A stretch of 29,159 bases of DNA, taken from positions 1 through 29,159 of the IMG/VR virus record IMGVR_UViG_3300006749_000077; one strand, given 5' to 3'. Of the stretch, positions 24,298 to 29,159 are shown piece by piece. Both the position numbers and the translations under genes were made by a program. The notes below the pieces were generated by a model, which made no database searches, had not been told where the DNA came from, and saw nothing but the letters and a program-made list of their open reading frames with translations. The DNA comes from a virus. Position 1 is the first letter of the stretch. Each line of letters opens with the position of its first letter.

Positions 24298-24513
24298 TTA
24301 GTTGTTTTTTGGTTTTATATTTTGTTTAACAAAAGCATTTATAGCTTTTTGTTTTGCAGAATCCGATAAATTAACACTTTCTATTTTTTTCTTTTGAGAA
24401 GGTGTCAAATCTTTCATTGTGTAGTTCATAACACTTTTTTTCTTCTTCTTCTTTTTTTTGTCATCCCCCGGGAACTGAGTCGGTGCTAATGGTTGTGATA
24501 TTCGGTACATCAT
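24298..24513 (-). CDS. Poly-lysine small protein (71 residues)
   Basis: The product starts MMYRISQPLAPTQFPGDD, followed by a run of eight Lys, then a helical region MKDLTPSQKKKIESVNLSDS ending KQNIKPKNN. The segment after the Lys run looks like a short helical hairpin. It is the first gene after a 25-nt gap containing a TATATTTG element. The start could be either of two adjacent ATGs. The function is unknown; a DNA- or RNA-binding role is only suggested by the charge. Confidence 0.65.
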   Translation of the reverse strand: MMYRISQPLAPTQFPGDDKKKKKKKKSVMNYTMKDLTPSQKKKIESVNLSDSAKQKAINAFVKQNIKPKNN

Positions 24514-24530
24514 AATGTTTTTTATTTATA

Positions 24531-24538
24531 CAAATATA
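24531..24538 (-). promoter_or_regulatory. Candidate -7 element (TATATTTG)
   Basis: TATATTTG on the minus strand fits TAnnTTTG, 17 nt before the poly-lysine protein, directly after the upstream stop codon. AT-rich context lowers confidence. Confidence 0.35.
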
Positions 24539-24829
24539 CTAATATTTTCCTTGACGATTTTTTGGTGAGCTCTTTGTAGAGCCACCTTTACCTGCCCACA
24601 AGTTCTTACACGCCCAATAGCGTGCAGTCAACTTTGACTTTGCAGTGCCACACTTGTGGCGTGCCTTGAATGACTTGCGAGCTGCAGCAGAATAGTTGTG
24701 GCCATAACCTTTAGCACCAAAGTGAATAAGCTTCTCCTTGCCACCCTCACAGGCTTTCACCATTCTTTTCTTACCGGGTCTGTCTGATGCGACAACCCTG
24801 TTACACTTCATTCTGCTTTTCTCAGCCAT
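24539..24829 (-). CDS. DUF5754-like basic protein
   Basis: The product has 96 residues. The pattern MKCNR..., VKACEGGKEKLIHFGAKGYG, then AAARKSFKARH and ARYWACKNLWAG matches, from memory, the short KACEGGKEKxIxFG...RKSFKARH...YWAxKxxW family (DUF5754). This family is found in phages and in some large eukaryotic DNA viruses, with no established function. Cys 9, 27, 60 and 74 with H36 and H58 could form a metal site, less usual for the family. The protein is strongly basic with a Ser/Gly/Lys tail. It starts by TAATG overlap with the 84-residue gene. Confidence 0.75.
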   Translation of the reverse strand: MAEKSRMKCNRVVASDRPGKKRMVKACEGGKEKLIHFGAKGYGHNYSAAARKSFKARHKCGTAKSKLTARYWACKNLWAGKGGSTKSSPKNRQGKY

Positions 24830-25083
24830 TATCTTTTGGTGTATTTTCTTGTTACTCTTCCCGCTTTGGTATTAGAGACAAACTGTTTACCCTTGCTTCC
24901 TCCACGCTTCTTTTTTCTTGCAGTCCTTGCACGCTCAGCTTTGGTCATGCTCATAGCCTTCTTACGAGGTAAGCATCTATCGGGGTTCTTTTTATTTTTG
25001 CTTGTACCACAAGCCCCCTTGATAGACCCATCAGTCCCTATACGGACCCAATCTTCGTCAAGCCATTTCTTGAGCTCACCCAT
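24829..25083 (-). CDS. Basic protein with KKWxxEDW...CGTSK...CLP motif
   Basis: The product has 84 residues: ELKKWLDEDWVRIGTDGSIK, GACGTSKNKKNPDRCLPRKK, AMSMTKAERARTARKKKRGG, then a basic tail. The ordered pattern KKWxxEDWVxI, CGxxxxKxxxxxCLPxxKAxxM and RxxxARKKKR is shared with small phage and algal-virus proteins of unknown function (DUF5872/DUF6321-like; exact family not certain). C25 and C37 are conserved in that pattern. It couples by TAATG to both neighbours, in line with a polycistronic cassette. Confidence 0.75.
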   Translation of the reverse strand: MGELKKWLDEDWVRIGTDGSIKGACGTSKNKKNPDRCLPRKKAMSMTKAERARTARKKKRGGSKGKQFVSNTKAGRVTRKYTKR

Positions 25084-25244
25084 TAATAACCGGTTTCAGT
25101 CATTTTTTTTGTTGGGTTATTCTTCAATGACCCTTTCATCAACTTAGCAAACTCAGCAGCCTGTGCCTTACCCACTGCGTTGTAAGCAAACTTCTTTTGC
25201 ATTTTCTTTCCGGTGTCCGGACAACTATAACTTACTGTTGGCAT
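25083..25244 (-). CDS. Small protein (53 residues) with CPDTGKKM motif
   Basis: ATG at 25244 to TAA at 25083. The product is MPTVSYSCPDTGKKMQKKFA, then YNAVGKAQAAEFAKLMKGSL and a Lys/Thr tail. Its stop overlaps the next gene's start (TAATG), and its start overlaps the preceding gene by 20 nt. The sequence looks coding (regular charge pattern, no frame conflict), but I recognise no family. Confidence 0.65.
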   Translation of the reverse strand: MPTVSYSCPDTGKKMQKKFAYNAVGKAQAAEFAKLMKGSLKNNPTKKMTETGY

Positions 25245-25344
25245 TTTTTCTTTGTTTTAGAATTTTAAAATCTTGAGCTGTAATCTTATCAAATGGCATT
25301 GCCGCTTTTGCAATCTTTCTTTGCTTTTTACTTAACTTACTCAT
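25225..25344 (-). CDS. 39-residue lysine-rich microprotein
   Basis: ATG at 25344 to TAG at 25225. The product is MSKLSKKQRKIAKAAMPFDK, then ITAQDFKILKQRKNANSKL. The start overlaps the stop of the preceding microprotein gene in ATGA, and the 3' end overlaps the next gene by 20 nt. The KKQRKIAKAAxPxDKITAxDFKxL pattern is basic and helical. It may be a DNA-binding or virion-associated peptide; function unknown. Confidence 0.6.
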   Translation of the reverse strand: MSKLSKKQRKIAKAAMPFDKITAQDFKILKQRKNANSKL

Positions 25345-25457
25345 TTCTTTTTCTTTAATGACTTAAGCATTTTGTCAATCTTTGCAGCTTGACCTTTGTG
25401 CATTGCAGATGCTTTCTTTAGCTCTGCTGAAATTTGTTTTAACTTTTTAGCATCCAT
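25341..25457 (-). CDS. 38-residue lysine-rich helical microprotein
   Basis: ATG at 25457 to TGA at 25341. The product is MDAKKLKQISAELKKASAMH, then KGQAAKIDKMLKSLKKKK, a single amphipathic Lys-rich helix. Its start overlaps the preceding TAA (TAATG) and its stop overlaps the next ATG (ATGA). Such precise overlaps on both sides support a genuine gene. Function unknown. Confidence 0.6.
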   Translation of the reverse strand: MDAKKLKQISAELKKASAMHKGQAAKIDKMLKSLKKKK

Positions 25458-25624
25458 TATTTTTTCCCTTTTGATTTTTTTGCGTAATTAGGGTCCTTGC
25501 AATATTTACTTGCAGCAAGATTAGCATACGCGCTTGGATACTTGTCGAAGGTTCTCTTCGCCCAAGCTATGCCTGCAGGACATATCTTGTTGCCTTTACT
25601 TTTTACTCTGCCTCTCTTTGCCAT
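25457..25624 (-). CDS. Basic protein with WAKRTFDxYPSAYANLAASKYCKD motif
   Basis: The product has 55 residues: MAKRGRVKSKGNKICPAGIA, WAKRTFDKYPSAYANLAASK, then YCKDPNYAKKSKGKK. The WAKxxFDxYPSAYANxxASKYCK pattern recurs in short phage proteins, and YPSAYAN versions occur in viruses of algae. It is a small basic fold of unknown function with two Cys (15 and 42) that may be metal ligands. TAATG overlaps join it to both neighbours. Confidence 0.75.
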   Translation of the reverse strand: MAKRGRVKSKGNKICPAGIAWAKRTFDKYPSAYANLAASKYCKDPNYAKKSKGKK

Positions 25625-25854
25625 TATTTAGTCATAAATCCTTGAAACTTTGCTAATCCTTTTATGTTTGGACGAGACTTTCTTGCTCTACGTTTTTTCC
25701 TGTTGGCTTCTCTTTTAGCCTTACGTTCTGCTAACCTTTCTGCACGAGTAGCCTTAGTCATATCCTCAAGACGCTCAAGACGCTCAATGACCTTGTTCTT
25801 GAACGGAACCTTGTCCTTGTCATCTTTCTTTTCTTTCTTTTCTTTATCAGACAT
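25624..25854 (-). CDS. Highly charged small protein (76 residues)
   Basis: The N-terminus is a run of alternating Lys, Glu and Asp (MSDKEKKEKKDDKDKVPFKN). A helical coil (VIERLERLEDMTKATRAERL) follows, then an Arg/Lys tail (NRKKRRARKSRPNIKGLAKF). The first half is acidic-basic mixed and the second strongly basic, suggesting a short coiled coil with a nucleic-acid-binding tail. It is 3 nt after the 178-residue-type gene's stop and couples by TAATG to the next gene. No family recognised. Confidence 0.65.
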   Translation of the reverse strand: MSDKEKKEKKDDKDKVPFKNKVIERLERLEDMTKATRAERLAERKAKREANRKKRRARKSRPNIKGLAKFQGFMTK

Positions 25855-25857
25855 TTT

Positions 25858-26394
25858 TTACTTTATTCTTTTCCCTTTTAATTCTTTTAAAGACTCTCCT
25901 ATTTTCATTTTCTGAAACACAGGTACTTTTTCTTTTAGATTACGAGATTTTGATTTTGAACCTCTGTTGCCTGTTTTTGTATTTTGGTTGGTTGAGGTTT
26001 TAGAATTTTTGTCTCTACTTCTTTCCCCCTTTGTAGGTTTTGCTTTCTTCTTTAGTCTTGGTGCATCTATCTGCTTCATAAGAAGTTTCTCTTTCTTCGT
26101 CTTTACCCTTACTCCCTTCTCCTTTTGCTTCTTCTGCCTTGCATCCTTTTCGTTTGATATCCTATCAATCCTTGACTGAAGTTTTTGAACCTTCTTCTCT
26201 ACTTTTGATTCGTTAGGCTTTAGACCTTTTGATACCCGTTCTTCTCTTTTTTTCTGTTCAAGCCTTTTTGCTTTTGCTCTAGCTTGTCTTCTCTTCTCTC
26301 TTTCTTCATCCGGGTCATTAGCGGTATTGGTTCTTGATTGAATGTTGTCAACCGCTTTGTTTCTAAATGAATAACTATTATAATCTTTAGCCAT
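25858..26394 (-). CDS. Long lysine-rich coiled-coil protein
   Basis: I chose the ATG at 26394 (MAKDYNSYSFRNKAVDNIQS), giving 178 residues. A TTG at 26415 would put the start inside the candidate promoter. Most of the protein is a charged Lys/Arg/Glu coil (REKRRQARAKAKRLEQKKRE, then KKVQKLQSRIDRISNEKDAR), with a Ser/Asn/Lys-rich C-terminal part. It is the first gene of the basic cassette and lies head to head with the plus-strand regulator across a 40-nt gap. Function unknown; possibly DNA-associated. Confidence 0.7.
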   Translation of the reverse strand: MAKDYNSYSFRNKAVDNIQSRTNTANDPDEEREKRRQARAKAKRLEQKKREERVSKGLKPNESKVEKKVQKLQSRIDRISNEKDARQKKQKEKGVRVKTKKEKLLMKQIDAPRLKKKAKPTKGERSRDKNSKTSTNQNTKTGNRGSKSKSRNLKEKVPVFQKMKIGESLKELKGKRIK

Positions 26395-26412
26395 AACTTT
26401 TCTATATTTACA

Positions 26413-26420
26413 CAAAGTTA
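26413..26420 (-). promoter_or_regulatory. Candidate -7 element (TAACTTTG) for the basic-protein cassette
   Basis: TAACTTTG on the minus strand fits TAnnTTTG, 18 nt before the ATG at 26394. It lies in the divergent gap shared with the plus-strand regulator, which makes it a plausible regulator target. No -33 TTG is evident. Confidence 0.45.
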
Positions 26421-26434
26421 CTAAAATTTAATTT

Positions 26435-26872
26435 ATGCCTATTGATGATTATCTCAAGTATTGGAGAGTAGTACGTTACTTTGTAAAAGCCAAATACAAC
26501 ATTACTCAAGGAGAGCTTGAGATGTTGTTATTCTTAAAAACAGAAGGTTATTTTTCTAAGGATAAGTTTGATGAATTTGATGAACTGCTGAGTTGGAGTG
26601 TGAATCGTTTTGACAAACTAAGGAGAGATGGTTGGATAGAAGTTTTTAGAAAGAACGATGGTAAACGAAAAGCATTGTATCAGCTTTCATTCAAGTCTAA
26701 AAGATTGTTGAACTCTGTGTACAAAAAGTTAAACGGTGAGGAGATACCAACCTCACCATCTAAGAATCCTATGTTCAAGACTAAAGTGTCATACACAGAT
26801 AAGGTGTACAGGAATATGATAAAGGAAATGAACGCGTTTATAAAACAACAACGACATCGCGCTCTTGAATGA
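26435..26872 (+). CDS. Winged-helix DNA-binding regulator (MarR-like)
   Basis: The only plus-strand gene in the window; 145 residues. An N-terminal helix (DDYLKYWRVVRYFVKAKYNI) leads to ITQGELEMLLFLKTEGYF (23-40). A candidate recognition helix SVNRFDKLRRDGWIEVFR (55-72) follows, then a wing KNDGKRKALYQLSFKSKRLL (73-92), with a C-terminal helical region that may dimerise. This is the layout of MarR-type winged-helix regulators. It sits between the chaperonin operon and the basic-protein/virion genes, directly divergent from the latter, and its last 35 nt overlap the groES 3' end on the opposite strand. It probably controls timing of phage gene expression. Target sites are not identified. Confidence 0.75.
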   Translation: MPIDDYLKYWRVVRYFVKAKYNITQGELEMLLFLKTEGYFSKDKFDEFDELLSWSVNRFDKLRRDGWIEVFRKNDGKRKALYQLSFKSKRLLNSVYKKLNGEEIPTSPSKNPMFKTKVSYTDKVYRNMIKEMNAFIKQQRHRALE

Positions 26873-27095
26873 TGGTGTACTGCTCACCTTCAATCATCAT
26901 TGTGTAGCACTGACGCTTATCAAAATATATTATGTCTCCTTCATTTATTATAGACACATCAGTACCCGACTCTACAACTGTAGCTTTGTGATACCTAAAC
27001 GCACTTGCATCCTGTGCAGACAATAACAAACCGGATTCAGTCTTTACTTCCTCTTCTATTAAACTTACAATTATATATTTACCAATAGGTTTCAT
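26838..27095 (-). CDS. groES: Co-chaperonin GroES
   Basis: The product has 85 residues from ATG at 27095, whose ATGA overlaps the stop of the 65-residue membrane-protein gene. An open frame to 27164 was not used, because its extra 23 residues overlap that gene and do not match the family. MKPIGKYIIVSLIEEE is the first strand, residues 15-33 form the mobile loop with the hydrophobic tripeptide region SGLLL (21-25), and INEGDIIYF and GEQYTIIQERDVVVV are the standard core and C-terminal strands. It caps the GroEL ring. Length is slightly below the usual 94-97. It resembles host-type GroES rather than T4 gp31 in sequence layout. Confidence 0.9.
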   Translation of the reverse strand: MKPIGKYIIVSLIEEEVKTESGLLLSAQDASAFRYHKATVVESGTDVSIINEGDIIYFDKRQCYTMMIEGEQYTIIQERDVVVVL

Positions 27096-27289
27096 CCAAA
27101 TCTTTTTAATAACACCAACAATATTATAACTCCTACCACACCTAGGTAGAACAGGCCACCCCACAAAGCATAGCGTATAATTGTTCTTCGATTATACAAC
27201 CGCTTCTTATACAGCTCTCGAATACTTTTACCTAAGTCTGCATCATTAGGATACGCATCAATAAGTCTCTTTATTATACTTTCCCTCAT
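27092..27289 (-). CDS. 65-residue single-pass membrane protein in chaperonin operon
   Basis: A soluble basic N-terminal part (MRESIIKRLIDAYPNDADLG, KSIRELYKKRLYNRRTII) is followed by one membrane segment (about 40-62: YALWGGLFYLGVVGVIILLV) and a short basic end (KRFG). It lies between a 22-residue membrane microprotein and groES, coupled to groES by ATGA. No family is recognised. A role in anchoring the chaperonin operon products, or in lysis, is speculative. Confidence 0.65.
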   Translation of the reverse strand: MRESIIKRLIDAYPNDADLGKSIRELYKKRLYNRRTIIRYALWGGLFYLGVVGVIILLVLLKRFG

Positions 27290-27298
27290 AAGTCTTCC

Positions 27299-27367
27299 TT
27301 ACTTTTTATTAGCCACTACTACAAGTGCCGCAACAAAGGCTGCTACTATTAATACTACTTGTGTCAT
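27299..27367 (-). CDS. 22-residue membrane microprotein
   Basis: ATG at 27367 overlaps the groEL stop in ATGA and the frame runs to TAA at 27299. The peptide MTQVVLIVAAFVAALVVVAN, then KK, is almost wholly hydrophobic with a Lys end, so it is a single membrane segment. Its coupling to groEL and the 9-nt spacing to the next start support translation. It could also be a chance frame, since it is so short. Confidence 0.45.
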   Translation of the reverse strand: MTQVVLIVAAFVAALVVVANKK

Positions 27368-28971
27368 TCCTTCTCGTATGAACGTGCCATAGTTACAATG
27401 GCATCTGTTGATAATATAGTTACCGCAACACTGACTGCATTCTGCAACGCACTACGGGTTACCTTCAACGGGTCAATGACACCCATCTTATACAGGTCTC
27501 CAAATTTACCGGTCTTTATATTGTAACCCATTGAGCCACCAATCTTATGAGTTTCTACATCATCCTTGCTAAGACCTGCGTTATGTAATATTTGCATCAT
27601 AGGAGTAGCAAGTGCCGTAACTAAAATTGCGTAAGCAATTTTTTTCGAACTCGAAATATCACTATCGTTATCTGACAATATTCTCTTACCCTCATCGTAA
27701 AGAGCTACTCCTGCACCCGGTAGTATTCCTTCCTCTAATGCTGAACGTACTGCACACACAGCATCATCTACTCGGTCATACAGTTCCTTCTGCTCAAGGT
27801 CGGTATTTCCACCAACATAGATGACACCTATACCTCCTGTTAGTGAGGCTATACGAGAAAGTATAAATTCCTTGTCTGCTTTTTTCTTAGCGAGACTATG
27901 TGCATGAGTTAGTTCTTCAACACGTTTCTTTATGGTCTCATCATTGTCTTCGTTATCATCCTTGAGGATGACCGTTGAGTCCCTTCCAACTATCACCTTG
28001 GAAGCATGACCCAAATCGCTAAATTCAATTAGGCTCAAGTCATCCCCTGTCTTCTCAGAGAAGTATGTCGCACCAACACTAAGAGCAATGTCCTGCATCA
28101 ACTCATGCTGCCGGTATCCGAAGTTAGGTGGCTGTATAGCACATAACTTTAAATTGTTCTTCATTACATTCGCAGCTAAAGTATTAACTACTTGAGTAGA
28201 ACACGGTGCAATAATCAATAGCTTTTTGTTCTCGTTTATAATTGGTTTTAAAATATTCTCTATCTGTAGGATGTTATTAACCTCTGCATCTGACACCATA
28301 ATGTAAGTGTCGTCAAGGACACTCTCATCTTTTCTTTGGTCATTTACAAACAGTTCAGTCATGTACCCCCTGTCTACCTTTATACCATTGGTAGTCTCAT
28401 AGTAGGTGTCTGATGTCTGTGACCTTTCAACTGTAACAATACCGTCCTTGCCAACTTTTTCGTATACGTCTGCTATGGTATCCCCGATGCTTTTGTCGTT
28501 GTTCGCTGATATAATCGCAACGTCCCTAAGCGTTTTCGAATCTACATTCTTTGACATTTTCTTTAAACCCTCTACTACCTCTTTCGTTTTCTCTACAAGC
28601 ATACGAAGAACCTCTGTTCTGTTACAATCTTTCATAATCTCAGTACCTGCTTTTACAAGTGCCTCTGTTAACACTATCGCTGTCGTTGTCCCATCACCCG
28701 CTGAGGTGGCTGTCCTATCTGCCGCTTCCCTCATCATACGAACCGCAAGGTTCTCAATAGGGTCCATTAGACTAATTGATTTCGCTACTGTTACTCCGTC
28801 TTTCGTTACCGTAATGCCGTGAGTGTGGTCCGGTGACTCTATGAGCACAGTGTTACCCATAGGCCCTAACGTACTCTTTACTGCTTTAGAAATTTTTGTG
28901 ATGCCGGATATGAGCTTGTCTCTACCCTCTGTGCCGAACTCTAAGTCCTTTGGCGAATATCCTTGATTCAT
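27364..28971 (-). CDS. groEL: Chaperonin GroEL (phage-encoded)
   Basis: The product has 535 residues from ATG at 28971. An upstream TTG would add 8 and lies at the promoter, so I did not use it. Conserved parts: VKSTLGPMGNTVLI, KDGVTVAKSI, then SAGDGTTTAIVLTEAL with the ATP-hydrolysis Asp (D93), the apical domain (about 185-370), and VDDAVCAVRSALEEG with the catalytic Asp equivalent to E. coli D398 (D403). The usual GGG in the following motif is GAG here (PGAGVAL). The C-terminus ends SYEKE and lacks the Gly-Gly-Met tail of many bacterial GroELs. It starts an operon with two membrane microproteins and GroES. A GAGTGTC-type hairpin lies inside at 28305-28324. Confidence 0.96.
   Translation of the reverse strand: MNQGYSPKDLEFGTEGRDKLISGITKISKAVKSTLGPMGNTVLIESPDHTHGITVTKDGVTVAKSISLMDPIENLAVRMMREAADRTATSAGDGTTTAIVLTEALVKAGTEIMKDCNRTEVLRMLVEKTKEVVEGLKKMSKNVDSKTLRDVAIISANNDKSIGDTIADVYEKVGKDGIVTVERSQTSDTYYETTNGIKVDRGYMTELFVNDQRKDESVLDDTYIMVSDAEVNNILQIENILKPIINENKKLLIIAPCSTQVVNTLAANVMKNNLKLCAIQPPNFGYRQHELMQDIALSVGATYFSEKTGDDLSLIEFSDLGHASKVIVGRDSTVILKDDNEDNDETIKKRVEELTHAHSLAKKKADKEFILSRIASLTGGIGVIYVGGNTDLEQKELYDRVDDAVCAVRSALEEGILPGAGVALYDEGKRILSDNDSDISSSKKIAYAILVTALATPMMQILHNAGLSKDDVETHKIGGSMGYNIKTGKFGDLYKMGVIDPLKVTRSALQNAVSVAVTILSTDAIVTMARSYEKE
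28305..28324. repeat. Hairpin repeat copy 4 (inside groEL)
   Basis: AAGTGTC, loop GTCAAG, GACACTC: a 6-bp stem, with the outer pair mismatched. It shares loop and core with the capsid terminator hairpin. In groEL it reads SVLDDT, the same frame as copy 1. Confidence 0.55.
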
Positions 28972-28992
28972 TGTATTTGATTTAATTTGAAA

Positions 28993-29022
28993 CAAAGATA
29001 TAAATAATAACTACATACACAA
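28993..29022 (-). promoter_or_regulatory. Bacteroidota-type promoter for the groEL operon
   Basis: On the minus strand, a TTG (29022-29020) is followed after 19 nt by TATCTTTG (29000-28993). This fits the Bacteroidota promoter with TTG at -33 and TAnnTTTG at -7. The -7 box lies 21 nt before the groEL ATG. It is the only one of the TATCTTTG elements here with a well-spaced -33. Confidence 0.65.
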
Positions 29023-29043
29023 TGTAGAGTTATTTGCTCTATA

Positions 29044-29072
29044 CTCTCTCTCTCTCTTTTATTATTATTATT
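29044..29072. repeat. Simple repeats upstream of groEL promoter
   Basis: A (CT)7 run (29044-29057) and an (ATT)4 run (29061-29072) lie in the 160-nt gap between groEL and the right edge. The rest of this stretch holds no gene or other feature I can support. Confidence 0.8.
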
Positions 29073-29159
29073 TAAACGCTTGTCTGTATATAAAGAAAGT
29101 TAACATTTTAACATTTAGTATTGATTATCAGTTAGTTAGGTTTTTAAAGTCAACATAAA

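Noticed and set aside
26838-27164. Longer GroES starting at 27164
   Set aside because: The extra 23 residues do not match GroES and overlap the membrane-protein gene; the ATGA-coupled ATG at 27095 begins exactly at the family's first strand.
28406-28822. Plus-strand frame of 138 codons opposite groEL
   Set aside because: It lies entirely within the strongly conserved groEL coding sequence on the other strand; its hydrophobic composition is what reverse-complement coding produces.
1-29159. Possible recoding of stop codons, as in some crAss-like phages
   Set aside because: TAA, TAG and TGA all end genes at sensible positions (for example TAG for the stabilisation protein, TGA for the large terminase and groEL), and no gene is interrupted by in-frame TAG or TGA. 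Standard code fits.
1-29159. Prophage, CRISPR array, tRNA or insertion sequence
   Set aside because: I found no integrase, repressor-integrase pair, spaced direct repeats, cloverleaf-like tRNA or terminal inverted repeats with transposase.

Overview
This window looks like part of a tailed double-stranded DNA phage that infects a member of the Bacteroidota, probably marine. Its morphogenesis genes resemble those of crAss-like podoviruses and their relatives in marine flavobacteria. This assignment rests on recognising protein motifs, not on a database search. The DNA is AT-rich. Starts lack Shine-Dalgarno sequences and sit behind A/T-rich leaders. Several gene groups are preceded by TAnnTTTG, the -7 promoter element of Bacteroidota. 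There is no integrase, tRNA, CRISPR array or insertion sequence. Replication genes are also absent and presumably lie outside the window.

Forty of the 41 genes called are on the minus strand, so transcription runs right to left. The right end (26.8-29.0 kb) holds a chaperonin operon: GroEL, two tiny membrane proteins and GroES, joined by overlapping stop and start codons except for a 9-nt gap between the two membrane proteins. It converges tail to tail with the only plus-strand gene, a winged-helix regulator (26.4-26.9 kb). Next comes a dense cassette of thirteen very small, mostly lysine-rich proteins (23.4-26.4 kb), many coupled by TAATG or ATGA overlaps. Several are shorter than 60 codons.

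The 18-23.3 kb segment carries three likely virion surface or accessory proteins, a membrane-anchored coiled-coil protein, an N-acetylmuramoyl-L-alanine amidase, a holin, a small coiled-coil protein, a repeat-bearing fibre, a 75-residue protein, a protein that looks like two fused GroES folds, and a possible small terminase. The classic head module follows: large terminase, portal, acidic scaffold and major capsid protein. After a strong terminator come a conserved protein of unknown role, two connector or ring proteins, a very large tail stabilisation protein with its C-terminal part on a separate gene, a cupin-fold protein and two Ala/Gln-rich proteins resembling internal ejection proteins. 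The last of these runs off the left edge.

Together the genes cover packaging, capsid assembly, tail building and lysis, plus a phage-owned folding machine that probably serves the capsid or other virion proteins. The points most worth a second look are the chaperonin operon with embedded micro-membrane proteins, the double GroES-like protein, the basic small-protein cassette, a beta-rich domain shared by different virion proteins, the split stabilisation protein, and a recurrent GAGTGTC-N6-GACACTC hairpin.
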